Assembly (NCBI GenBank): GCA_947175205.1
Contig: CAMWLS010000003.1
Location: 1-64,000 of the forward strand
Direction of reading: 5' to 3'
From: an uncultured Porphyromonadaceae bacterium
Lineage (GTDB): Bacteria; Bacteroidota; Bacteroidia; Bacteroidales; Muribaculaceae
Length of the DNA: 64,000 bases
Within the stretch, counting starts at the first letter, position 1. Every line of letters begins with the position of its first letter. The position numbers were made by a program, and so were the translations under genes. Positions 19,801 to 26,678 of this stretch are shown piece by piece. The notes beneath the pieces were generated by a model that made no database searches, had not been told where the DNA came from, and was given only the letters and a program-made list of their open reading frames with translations.

Positions 19801-19885
19801 CAACTCCATCTCGACGAATACAACCCGTTATGGTGTGGTGGATAAATTTGAGAATTTATACAAAATTATTAATGGGTTAGAATAA
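16844..19885 (+). CDS. res: Type III restriction endonuclease subunit (Res)
   Basis: 1013 aa from ATG 16844, which overlaps the previous stop (TAATG). An in-frame start 27 bp earlier is less likely because it lies inside the zeta-like gene. Walker A is METGTGKT (about residues 98-105), Walker B MDEPQKM (Asp230, Glu231), then NYSATHKTKHD (motif III) and EVGRGLRI (motif VI), making an SF2 helicase/translocase. The C-terminal nuclease has PD(943)..E(961)TK(963), the PD-ExK pattern. It cuts DNA after ATP-driven communication between two head-to-head unmodified sites, in complex with Mod. Confidence 0.95.
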   Translation: MKFQFKIQGYQTEAVEDTVNVFRGQPKRDPKHYRRDIGKIAKGTLFSEDEEAGYRNAAVELSKKQLLENIREMQVRNQIVPSTTLATGHGVVNLDIEMETGTGKTYVYIKTMFELNKQYGWSKFIIVVPSIAIREGVAKSFRMLEDHFMEYYGKKARWFVYSSSNLNQLDQFSQDSGISVMIINTQAFATSMKEGGKSKESRIIYSKRDEFGSRRPIDVIAANRPIIIMDEPQKMEGTATQSALAKFKPLFVLNYSATHKTKHDTIYALDAYDAYKEQLVKRIQVQGFEVKNLKGTSGYMYIDGMVLSPKRPPEVRIELECKRKDGSIRREVKKFATGDSLFAASGLAQYEDFVISEINPRGRGYVTFLNGDTLYCGEVVGDTNEEAMQRVQIRQTIIAHLTKEKELFNRGIKCLTLFFIDEVSHYRQYDEDGNEVKGKFQKIFEEEYARIINDFITVFDTPYDMYLRRFKPYETHKGYFSIDKKGRTINSETKRGSDISDDISAYDLILKNKERLLSFEEPTRFIFSHSALREGWDNPNVFQICTLRHSNSTTAKRQEVGRGLRICVDKNGIRQDKELLGEDVHEVNQLTVIANESYTDFTYALQRETREALRDRVTAASQDYFIGKVVVDSNGEKHTIDLMDATLILGYLYQSGYVTRNGNLTPKYHADAKAEELMILPEDSPIKNIESGMQKLIAGIFNPKVLEDMVEEVAPTTPANELNDNFSDKRFQKLWNEINHKYVYTVHYDSEELIDKAIANLKNLSVTKLQYVMVTGEQDKETVTEFGNTKSTTRELTDVSTSSVPYDVVGDIARGARLTRRTVVKILKGIGMKAMLFKNNPEEFIRNVIKAIREEKATMIVDHITYNPTKAEPYDSTIFVPERRLNINKAIELSKHITPYVAYDSDGEKKFAQGLEGATEVLIFAKLPRKFKIPTPVGYYAPDWAIVFEEGTVRHIFFVAETKGSLINMDLRGVELAKTECAKRLFNSISTNTTRYGVVDKFENLYKIINGLE

Positions 19886-19901
19886 TTTGTGATTACACGA
19901 A

Positions 19902-20130
19902 GTAAGGACGCGAATATGCGCGTTTATAAGGCACGGACGCGAAGAATGGACGTGAGGAGTCAGTGGATGCGTAGGGACGCGATTCTTCGCGTCCGTGATG
20001 AATGGACGGGATGAGTCAGTGGATACGTAGGGACGCGATTCTTCGCGTCCGCGAAGAATGGACGGGAGGATGCGTAGGGACGCGATTCTTCGCGTCCGTG
20101 ATGTACGGCCGCGATGAATCGCGGCCGTAC
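19902..20130. repeat. REP array downstream of res
   Basis: Three perfect REP copies lie in direct order at 19971-19995, 20027-20051 and 20074-20098, each preceded by a related spacer (GAATGGACG..GGATnCGTAG), giving units of about 56 and 47 bp. Degenerate copies lie at 19902 and 19933. A different perfect palindrome closes the array at 20103-20130 (13-bp arms GTACGGCCGCGAT, loop GA). The array fills the gap between res and the convergent fbp gene and may also end transcription on both sides. Confidence 0.95.
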
Positions 20131-20166
20131 AGGGGGGAGGGAATGGATTGCAAATTATGATGCCGG

Positions 20167-22170
20167 TCAGTTGTGGAGCATGCCTGAGCGGTAGGCGAAG
20201 AGGAGGCGGCGGAGTTCTGCAATCTGGCCCTGGAGTTCGTGTCCTATATCGGTGTCGCGCACGCGGAGGCGGTGGGCGTTGAGCTCTATAATCTGTGTGG
20301 TGCTGACAATGTCTGTTCCGTCTTTAATGGCTTCTTCTGTGCTGCTGAAGGGCTCATGCTGTACGAGTTCAAAGCCACGGCTGTGGTAAACGAGGGTGTA
20401 GCCGGCAATGCCCGTGGTGTGCTGGTATGCCTTGGAGAATCCGCCGTCTATGACCATGAGTTTTCCTCCGCCTTTTATGGGGCTTTCTCCTTTGACGGCT
20501 TTTACGGGGACGTGCCCGTTTATTATGTGTCTGTGGGGGCCGGTGACGCCAAAGGCGTCCAGAACGCGGTCACAGACAGCGGCATTGTCACGGAGCTTGT
20601 AGTAGAAGCCTTTTTCTTCATGGTGGGTGGCCTTGTCTGCAATGAAGTATCTCTCAAAGGTGGCCATCTTGGCTTTATCAAAGAGGGGTGAGTCCGGGCC
20701 GCACCAGAGGTACCAGTAGAAGTCGCAGGCGCTGCGGCGGACGTCTTCTGAGAGTTCTTTGTTGAAGGCGCGGCGCATGAGGCGTGAGGTTTCTTTTAGC
20801 AATTCTTTACCAGAGAGTTTGCTGCCGTCCATGTCTACTTCTCTGAGGAATCCGTCTTCGTTCATGGGAACGGAGGCGTGGAAGAGGAGGTTTGAGTTTG
20901 TGATGAGGTAGAGGCTCCCGTTTTCCAGCAGGCAGTCAACGTGGCGCTGGAGGCTCTCACTGATGCTGAAAGAGTGTGTGAGCTTATCCATGAGATCCTG
21001 CTCTTCTGGCGTGAGTTGGTAAGGATTCTCAGGGTTGACTGTGGGGAAGTTGGTGTCCAGCAGGGGATAATCTTTGCCGTCAATTCCTACGGTGCCGTTT
21101 TTGAAGTCTATCATGTGGAGGAGGTTGCGGCTTTCCATGTTCCACTCCGGGTGGGCAGCAATGAGGGCGGCTTCAATCTTGAACTGTATCACGGAGATGG
21201 CCTTGTGCATCATGGCCACCAGGCGCTTGTTTTTCTCCGTTAGGGGGTTTGACTCTGCGCTGATTTTGGGGGCGAAGACGGTGCAGGGGTCGTCTTTGTA
21301 TACTTCCATGGCAAAAGTGGCCAAGGGGAGGAGATTAATACCATAGCCTTCTTCAAGGGTGGTCATGTTGCCGTAACGCATGGAGATGCGAAGGACATTG
21401 GCAATGCAGCCCTGGTTTCCGGCGGCTGCACCCATCCACAGTGCGTCATGGTTACCCCACTGGATGTCAAAGCGGTCATGATGACAGAGTGTTTCCATGA
21501 TGATGTGTGCTCCGGGACCGCGGTCATAGATGTCTCCAAGAATGTGGAGGCGGTCAACGCTCAGTTTCTGAATCACGCGGCAGATGGCAATGATAAAGTT
21601 GTCAGCCTCGCCGGTGTTTATGATGGTCCGCACCACCTGGTTATAATATGGCTGTTTGTTTTCTCCTGAGGGTGCTTCATGGAGAAGTTCTTCAATGATG
21701 TAGGCAAACTCGCGCGGGAGGGCCTTGCGCACTTTGGAGCGTGTGTATTTTGATGATACGCTCTGGAGGACGCTCACCAGCTGGTGAAGAGTGGTAGTGT
21801 AGAAGTCATCAAGATTTTCTTCCGTCTCTTTGATGTAATTAAGTTTGCGGCGGGGGTAATAGATGAGTGAGCAGAGCTGTCTTATCTGAGGTTCACGCAT
21901 GGTGTTACCAAAGAGCTCCGTAACCTTGCGTTTTATATTACCGGAGGCATTCTTGAGTATGTGCTGGAAGGCTTCATGCTCACCATGAATATCAGCCACA
22001 AAATGCTCTGTGCCCTTGGGAAGATTGAGAATGGCTTCCAGGTTAATAATTTCAGTGGCGGCCGCTGTAACGGTGGGAAAACTCAGGGAGAGCAGTTCCA
22101 GCACGCGGCGGTCTGACTCAAGAGCCGCTGTGGTATAATAACGGCTTTCATTAATATTCTCTGAAGCCAT
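20167..22170 (-). CDS. fbp: Fructose-1,6-bisphosphatase, class III
   Basis: 667 aa from ATG 22170 (MASENINESRYYT). An upstream in-frame start at 22224 would add an 18-residue hydrophobic stretch and is not favoured. Metallophosphatase motifs are ADIHGEHEAF, GDIYDRGPGAH and GNHDALWMG, followed by GHVPVKAVKGESPIKGGGKLMVIDGGF near the C-terminus, all typical of the Firmicutes/Bacteroidetes class III enzyme. It hydrolyses fructose-1,6-bisphosphate to fructose-6-phosphate in gluconeogenesis. It follows the universal stress gene by 68 bp on the same strand. Confidence 0.96.
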   Translation of the reverse strand: MASENINESRYYTTAALESDRRVLELLSLSFPTVTAAATEIINLEAILNLPKGTEHFVADIHGEHEAFQHILKNASGNIKRKVTELFGNTMREPQIRQLCSLIYYPRRKLNYIKETEENLDDFYTTTLHQLVSVLQSVSSKYTRSKVRKALPREFAYIIEELLHEAPSGENKQPYYNQVVRTIINTGEADNFIIAICRVIQKLSVDRLHILGDIYDRGPGAHIIMETLCHHDRFDIQWGNHDALWMGAAAGNQGCIANVLRISMRYGNMTTLEEGYGINLLPLATFAMEVYKDDPCTVFAPKISAESNPLTEKNKRLVAMMHKAISVIQFKIEAALIAAHPEWNMESRNLLHMIDFKNGTVGIDGKDYPLLDTNFPTVNPENPYQLTPEEQDLMDKLTHSFSISESLQRHVDCLLENGSLYLITNSNLLFHASVPMNEDGFLREVDMDGSKLSGKELLKETSRLMRRAFNKELSEDVRRSACDFYWYLWCGPDSPLFDKAKMATFERYFIADKATHHEEKGFYYKLRDNAAVCDRVLDAFGVTGPHRHIINGHVPVKAVKGESPIKGGGKLMVIDGGFSKAYQHTTGIAGYTLVYHSRGFELVQHEPFSSTEEAIKDGTDIVSTTQIIELNAHRLRVRDTDIGHELQGQIAELRRLLFAYRSGMLHN

Positions 22171-22238
22171 AAGCAGGGTTTTAGGGGGGGTAAAGAGGAA
22201 TGGGAGGATTCTGTGCAGATGCAATCTGAGTGTAATGC

Positions 22239-23351
22239 TCAGACGGTAATAATGAGCATGGGAATGTCAGCACGAAAGATGATTTTATGTGCCAGGCCGG
22301 GATTGAAGAAGCGCCTGAGCGAGCTTTTGCGCTTGTTGGGGACCACCATAAGCTGGTAATTGTGAATGTGCCGCAGGCGTTCAACGTCAGAGGCGGCTGT
22401 GAGCACGTTAATGTCCGCTTTTTCAAAGGTGGCATCCGGTATGTGCTGTCTGAAGTAGTCTATGAGGCTGTCCACGGCCTTGGTCTGGTTACCATAGAGT
22501 TTTCTTTTCTGTGGCAGATAGGCCACGGTGACTTTGGGGGCCATGCGCGGAAAGACGCGGAAGAGGCTGTCCATGACCAGGATGTCAGACTGGTCTAACT
22601 CAGTGAGGAACAGTACTTCAGTAATTTCTGCGGGATTAAAACTTTCAACATTCTCTGGAATGGCAAAGACAGTGCGACGGCAGTCATCTATCACCTGAGC
22701 AGTGACGGAGCCTATGAGCTCACGCTCCTTGCGCTGATAGCTTCTGGTGCCCATTACCAGCATGAAGGGTGATTCTTCACGGGCATATTCCACAATGGCG
22801 TCTTCCGGGACTCCTTCCACAATGGTGGTATGAATGGGAACTGACGGTGCCTGTCCGGCTTTTACTAATGAGCGGAAACGCTCCACGAGGTTTTTCATGG
22901 CAGTCTCAGCGGTGCGTCTCACCTGCTCACGGGCGTTATTATCCGTAAGGTCAAATGTCAGAGCGTCAGAAAGCTGGGCTCCGGGGGTGTCAAGTGGTTC
23001 AATGTAGCTGTGCAGTATGCGTACGGCCATGTTATGGTTAAAGGCCATGCGGGCTCCGGTGCAGAGTGCATTAAAAGAGTACTCGCTGAAGTCTACGGGA
23101 ATGAGGATTTCATTACCGCCGTCAGCGGGGGAATCTTTGCGCGGAGAGAAGGCTTCCACATTCTCTATAATTCTGAGGGCCAGCGGGAGGTCTGCCTCAT
23201 GAATACGTACCCTGATGCCGGATGAGACCACGGGACTCTCCAGATTTACATTCTGAAGTGTGACCTCAATGCCTTCACGCTCCAGCAGGCGCCGCATGGC
23301 CTGGGCGTGGTCACATGTGTGAATGGCAACTGTGATAAGCCTTGAATCCAT
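22239..23351 (-). CDS. Universal stress protein, two UspA domains with an N-terminal DUF2007-like region
   Basis: 370 aa. Residues 1-70 (SRLITVAIHTCDHAQAMRRLLEREGIEVTLQN) resemble the small ferredoxin-like DUF2007 fold. A UspA-like domain starts at NEILIPVDFSEYSFNALCTGARMAFNHN (about residue 82) and contains VEGVPEDAIVEYAREESPFMLVMGTRSYQR. A second, more divergent UspA-like half (about 240-370) ends KIIFRADIPMLIITV. Usp proteins are cytosolic nucleotide-binding stress factors. It probably shares a transcript with fbp. Confidence 0.85.
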   Translation of the reverse strand: MDSRLITVAIHTCDHAQAMRRLLEREGIEVTLQNVNLESPVVSSGIRVRIHEADLPLALRIIENVEAFSPRKDSPADGGNEILIPVDFSEYSFNALCTGARMAFNHNMAVRILHSYIEPLDTPGAQLSDALTFDLTDNNAREQVRRTAETAMKNLVERFRSLVKAGQAPSVPIHTTIVEGVPEDAIVEYAREESPFMLVMGTRSYQRKERELIGSVTAQVIDDCRRTVFAIPENVESFNPAEITEVLFLTELDQSDILVMDSLFRVFPRMAPKVTVAYLPQKRKLYGNQTKAVDSLIDYFRQHIPDATFEKADINVLTAASDVERLRHIHNYQLMVVPNKRKSSLRRFFNPGLAHKIIFRADIPMLIITV

Positions 23352-23395
23352 AATCCGTTAAATAAAAAACAGGCTGAAATGAATAAAATTTAAAA

Positions 23396-23426
23396 CCCGG
23401 AGGGATACTCACGTACGCGCTCCGGG
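23396..23426 (-). terminator. Terminator after the small HTH-like gene
   Basis: On the minus strand CCCGGAG pairs with CTCCGGG across a 17-nt loop and is followed by TTTTAAATTTTA. It lies just after the gene ending at 23445. Confidence 0.6.
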
Positions 23427-23444
23427 CACTATCTTACTTATTAA

Positions 23445-23699
23445 TTATGCTTCTTTTTCTTTAAGAATTTCCAGAGCACGCTCATATATGGTGGGGTCAT
23501 CCAGAACTACAATGCCTCCGTCAGGACCCGGCTCAATGTGCAGACCCACGTTCTTGCCGAACTCGTAGTTACTTCCGCCGAAATAATTGCGAACAGTCTG
23601 TACGGTGGTGTTTAACTCATCAGCAATGCGATGCATAGAACCGTCAGGCAACGCGTCTTTCAGACGGCGAAGCTCATTAAAAGTTATGGTCTTAGTCAT
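23445..23699 (-). CDS. Small conserved Bacteroidales protein with HTH-like segment
   Basis: 84 aa from MTKTITFNELRRLKDALPDG; an ATG two codons upstream (23705) is equally possible. The segment HRIADELNTTVQTVRNYFGG looks like a short helix-turn-helix, and the C-terminal GGIVVLDDPTIYERALEIL is characteristic of a widespread, uncharacterised Bacteroidales DNA-binding-like family. A terminator follows and upstream is a 217-bp AT-rich gap shared with the divergent kinase gene. Confidence 0.75.
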   Translation of the reverse strand: MTKTITFNELRRLKDALPDGSMHRIADELNTTVQTVRNYFGGSNYEFGKNVGLHIEPGPDGGIVVLDDPTIYERALEILKEKEA

Positions 23700-23907
23700 A
23701 TTCATAAGGTTTTAGAGTTAAGTATTGTCATTAGTATTATTGCGGTTACTAAATTATGGTTTCTTTTTTTAACCGCCAAATATTTTCAGTCATTTTTTGC
23801 AAAAAGTATTTTTAAACATATCAGCGGGCGCGGGAAGCGGTGGTAATATTTCTTATAAACTTATGAGTCATCAGAATAAAAATGAGGTTAGTACCAAAAT
23901 TATGTAG

Positions 23908-23915
23908 TATCTTTG
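23908..23915 (+). promoter_or_regulatory. -7 box directly before the kinase gene
   Basis: TATCTTTG is an exact TAnnTTTG match only 7 bp before the kinase ATG at 23923, so the expected transcript would have almost no leader. No clear -33 TTTG is present. Confidence 0.55.
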
Positions 23916-23922
23916 CACCATT

Positions 23923-25254
23923 ATGGAAACGGAGATAATTCAGCCGGGAGATGGAAGCCAGCGCCACGCGCCACTGAGACCGGGCACACCTCTGTGTGCC
24001 GGGCGTTACCATGTGGCCGGTGTTTTAGGTTGTGGAGGCTTTGGCATCACCTATCTTGCCGTGTGCGTGGCCACAGGTGAGCGGGTGGCCATAAAAGAAT
24101 TCTTCTATAAGGCTGAGAATACCCGTAATCCTGACGGCAGAACAGTATCTGTTACAGGTTCATCCGGCACAAGCGCTGCATACCGCGCCAAGTTCCTGAA
24201 AGAGGCCGCCATGCTGAAGTCTTTGAATCACAAGGGTATAGTACACGTGTCAGAGACCTTCAGCGAGAACGGGACAGACTATTATGTAATGAACTATGTT
24301 GCGGGCGCCACACTTTCTCAACTTATTAAGGAAAAAGGCGCGCTGGAACAGCGTAACGCACGCAGAATAATCAACGCGGTATCTGAAGCGCTTTCATATA
24401 TCCATGCCCGCAGAATAACTCATCTTGACGTCAAGCCTTCAAACATAATAATAGATGCCGCTGTCGGGCAGCCTGTGCTGATTGATTTTGGCATTTCCAA
24501 GCATTATGACAGCTCAGGTAACCACACCACTTCAACGCCTCCGGGTATAAGCGCCGGGTACTCTGCTCTCGAGCAATACAGCTCACAGAATTTAAACAGC
24601 TTTTCTCCCGAGAGCGATATCTATTCACTGGCTGCCACGCTGTATGCCATGGTAACAGGAACGGCTCCGGCTGACGCTGCCGCTGTGGCCATGAACGGCC
24701 TACCCGAGCTGCCGGGAAATATCCTTCCTGAGATTAAGGAGGCTATTAAGGCCGGTATGGCTCCACGCCGTCAGGACCGACCGTCCACTGTCCTTGAGTG
24801 GGTGAATATTCTCAATCATCATAACGGTGCCTTACACCATTCACACACAGCGCCACCAGGAGGCAGGACGCCTGTCACGCCTGCCCCTCCGGCGTCCAGG
24901 CCACCGGAGAAGAAAAAAAGGAAAGGATGTCTCAGAGCTGCATTAATCTTGATGCTCACAGCGCTTGTGGCGGCCACAACTCTGACGATCATAGCAGTTA
25001 TAAAACGTAGTGATTCACCGTCAGCACAAGCTGCAGAGCCAAAGAATACTGTCTCAGACAAGACTGTTTCAACAGATGCTCCTGCCAGTGAAGAAGATTA
25101 CTATATACAGGAAGAGCCAGCTGCCGCTGACACCATTCCATCTTACTATGACAGTACTTATTATCAGCCAGCGGCTTATGATTCAGTAGCGGCTAATGGG
25201 TACGGTTCCAATATAACTGAGGCTGATTCTGTAGCTTCTCCCTATTATTATTGA
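23923..25254 (+). CDS. Hanks-type Ser/Thr protein kinase with C-terminal membrane anchor
   Basis: 443 aa. The glycine loop LGCGGFGITY (about 35-44), Lys58 in VAIKEFF, catalytic loop HLDVKPSNIII (Asp169, Lys171, Asn174) and DFG at 188-190 are all intact, so it should be active. GTAPADAAAVAMN and APRRQDRPST are late kinase-domain features. A Pro-rich linker leads to basic residues KKKRKGC and one membrane segment (about 315-337). A Tyr/Ser/Asp-rich extracytoplasmic tail follows with repeated YY pairs. It may sense envelope signals. The next gene, a C1 peptidase, follows by 31 bp. Confidence 0.93.
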   Translation: METEIIQPGDGSQRHAPLRPGTPLCAGRYHVAGVLGCGGFGITYLAVCVATGERVAIKEFFYKAENTRNPDGRTVSVTGSSGTSAAYRAKFLKEAAMLKSLNHKGIVHVSETFSENGTDYYVMNYVAGATLSQLIKEKGALEQRNARRIINAVSEALSYIHARRITHLDVKPSNIIIDAAVGQPVLIDFGISKHYDSSGNHTTSTPPGISAGYSALEQYSSQNLNSFSPESDIYSLAATLYAMVTGTAPADAAAVAMNGLPELPGNILPEIKEAIKAGMAPRRQDRPSTVLEWVNILNHHNGALHHSHTAPPGGRTPVTPAPPASRPPEKKKRKGCLRAALILMLTALVAATTLTIIAVIKRSDSPSAQAAEPKNTVSDKTVSTDAPASEEDYYIQEEPAAADTIPSYYDSTYYQPAAYDSVAANGYGSNITEADSVASPYYY

Positions 25255-25285
25255 TTACTTAAAGCAATTTTCAAAATTTAACATA

Positions 25286-26659
25286 ATGAAATTAACCACA
25301 GCTCTCCTACTGATGTTTCCGCTGTGCGCCACCGGTCAGGTTCCCGGCAGCCTTACTCCCGCACAGATAGAGGAATTCAAACAGAATTACACCCCGCTGC
25401 CCTCTGACCGCGCCATTCATAACGCTCTCAATACAGCAGACATCAATACCCTGGCCGCAAATGCAAACGCAGCGGCAAACTTTGACAATCACTTCAAATA
25501 CAAGGTGCCGTCAAAAGGTATCACCAATCAGCAACGCTCCGGACGCTGCTGGCTGTTTACCGGACTTAATGTTCTCAGGGCACAGGCAATCAGAGAGAAT
25601 GACCTCCCGGAGCTGGAATTTTCACAGGTCTACAATTTCTTCTATGATCAGCTGGAGAAAAGCAATATGTTCCTGCAGTGTGTGATTGACACCTATGAGC
25701 TGCCAATGGATGACCGAAAAGTGGAATTCATTTTCAAAAGTCCGGTAACTGATGGCGGACAGTTTACCGGAGTGGCTGACAACCTGATGAAATATGGCGT
25801 GGTTCCTTCCTCTGCCATGCCTGAGACATATACCTCTAACCACACCTCCACTTTTTCCAGACTTCTGAGCCTTAAACTGCGTCAGTGGGGATTAGAGTTG
25901 CGTGATATGGCAGCCAAAGGCGCGTCAACTGATGCTCTGGAGAAACGTAAGCAGGAGATGCTCAGCCAGGTTTACAGATTGCTGACGCTGGCTTACGGCA
26001 CCCCACCCCAAAGTTTCACATATACACGCCGTGACAGCAAGGGCGAGGCCGTGGATACCCGCTCATATACACCTCAGGAGTTCTATCAGACAATGCTGGG
26101 TAATGACCTGCATAAGGATTATGTGATGCTTATGAATGATGCCTCACGCCCTTACTACAAGCTATATGAGATAGATCTGAACCGCCACCAGTATGACGGC
26201 CATAACTGGACTTTCATAAATGTACCCATGGATGTAATAAAGGAGGCCGCCCTGAAATCACTTAAGGACTCAACGGCACTGTACTTTGGCTGCGATGTCA
26301 ACAAATTCCTGAACCGCGAGCTGGGAACTCTGGACCTGAATAATTACAATTATGATGATCTCCTGGGCGTGGACTTCAGCATGGATAAAGCGCAGCGTGT
26401 CACCACCGGCTCCAGCGCCTCAACACATGCCATGACCCTGGTGGGCGTGGATGTGGATGAGAATGAACGTCCCACCAAGTGGCTGATTGAAAACAGCTGG
26501 GGCAACGGTGCCAATAACGGTCACCTGATAGCCACTGACCCGTGGATGGATGAATATCTTTTCCGTCTTGTGGTAAACAGCAAATATTTACCTAAGAAAG
26601 TACTTAAAGTGCTTGACACCCACCCAGAGCTGCTTCCGGCCTGGGACCACATGAACTGA
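25286..26659 (+). CDS. C1 family aminopeptidase (bleomycin hydrolase-like)
   Basis: 457 aa. A short signal peptide (about residues 1-17) suggests export. The papain-like triad is visible: Cys88 in NQQRSGRCWLF, His381 in SSASTHAMTLVGV and Asn403 in LIENSWGNG. The length and the TDGGQ motif after the active site match the PepC/bleomycin hydrolase family, which forms hexameric aminopeptidases. The C-terminus is not truncated. It lies between a kinase and tamB on the same strand with short gaps and may form a transcript with them. Confidence 0.92.
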   Translation: MKLTTALLLMFPLCATGQVPGSLTPAQIEEFKQNYTPLPSDRAIHNALNTADINTLAANANAAANFDNHFKYKVPSKGITNQQRSGRCWLFTGLNVLRAQAIRENDLPELEFSQVYNFFYDQLEKSNMFLQCVIDTYELPMDDRKVEFIFKSPVTDGGQFTGVADNLMKYGVVPSSAMPETYTSNHTSTFSRLLSLKLRQWGLELRDMAAKGASTDALEKRKQEMLSQVYRLLTLAYGTPPQSFTYTRRDSKGEAVDTRSYTPQEFYQTMLGNDLHKDYVMLMNDASRPYYKLYEIDLNRHQYDGHNWTFINVPMDVIKEAALKSLKDSTALYFGCDVNKFLNRELGTLDLNNYNYDDLLGVDFSMDKAQRVTTGSSASTHAMTLVGVDVDENERPTKWLIENSWGNGANNGHLIATDPWMDEYLFRLVVNSKYLPKKVLKVLDTHPELLPAWDHMN

Positions 26660-26678
26660 CCCATATCTGAAGCTGTCT

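Noticed and set aside
19902..20130. CRISPR array after res
   Set aside because: The repeats are palindromic REPs with spacers that are themselves related and unequal (about 56 and 47 bp per unit). No cas genes lie nearby.
20239..20691. 150-aa plus-strand ORF
   Set aside because: It is antisense to the class III fructose bisphosphatase, with a biased Gly/Val translation.
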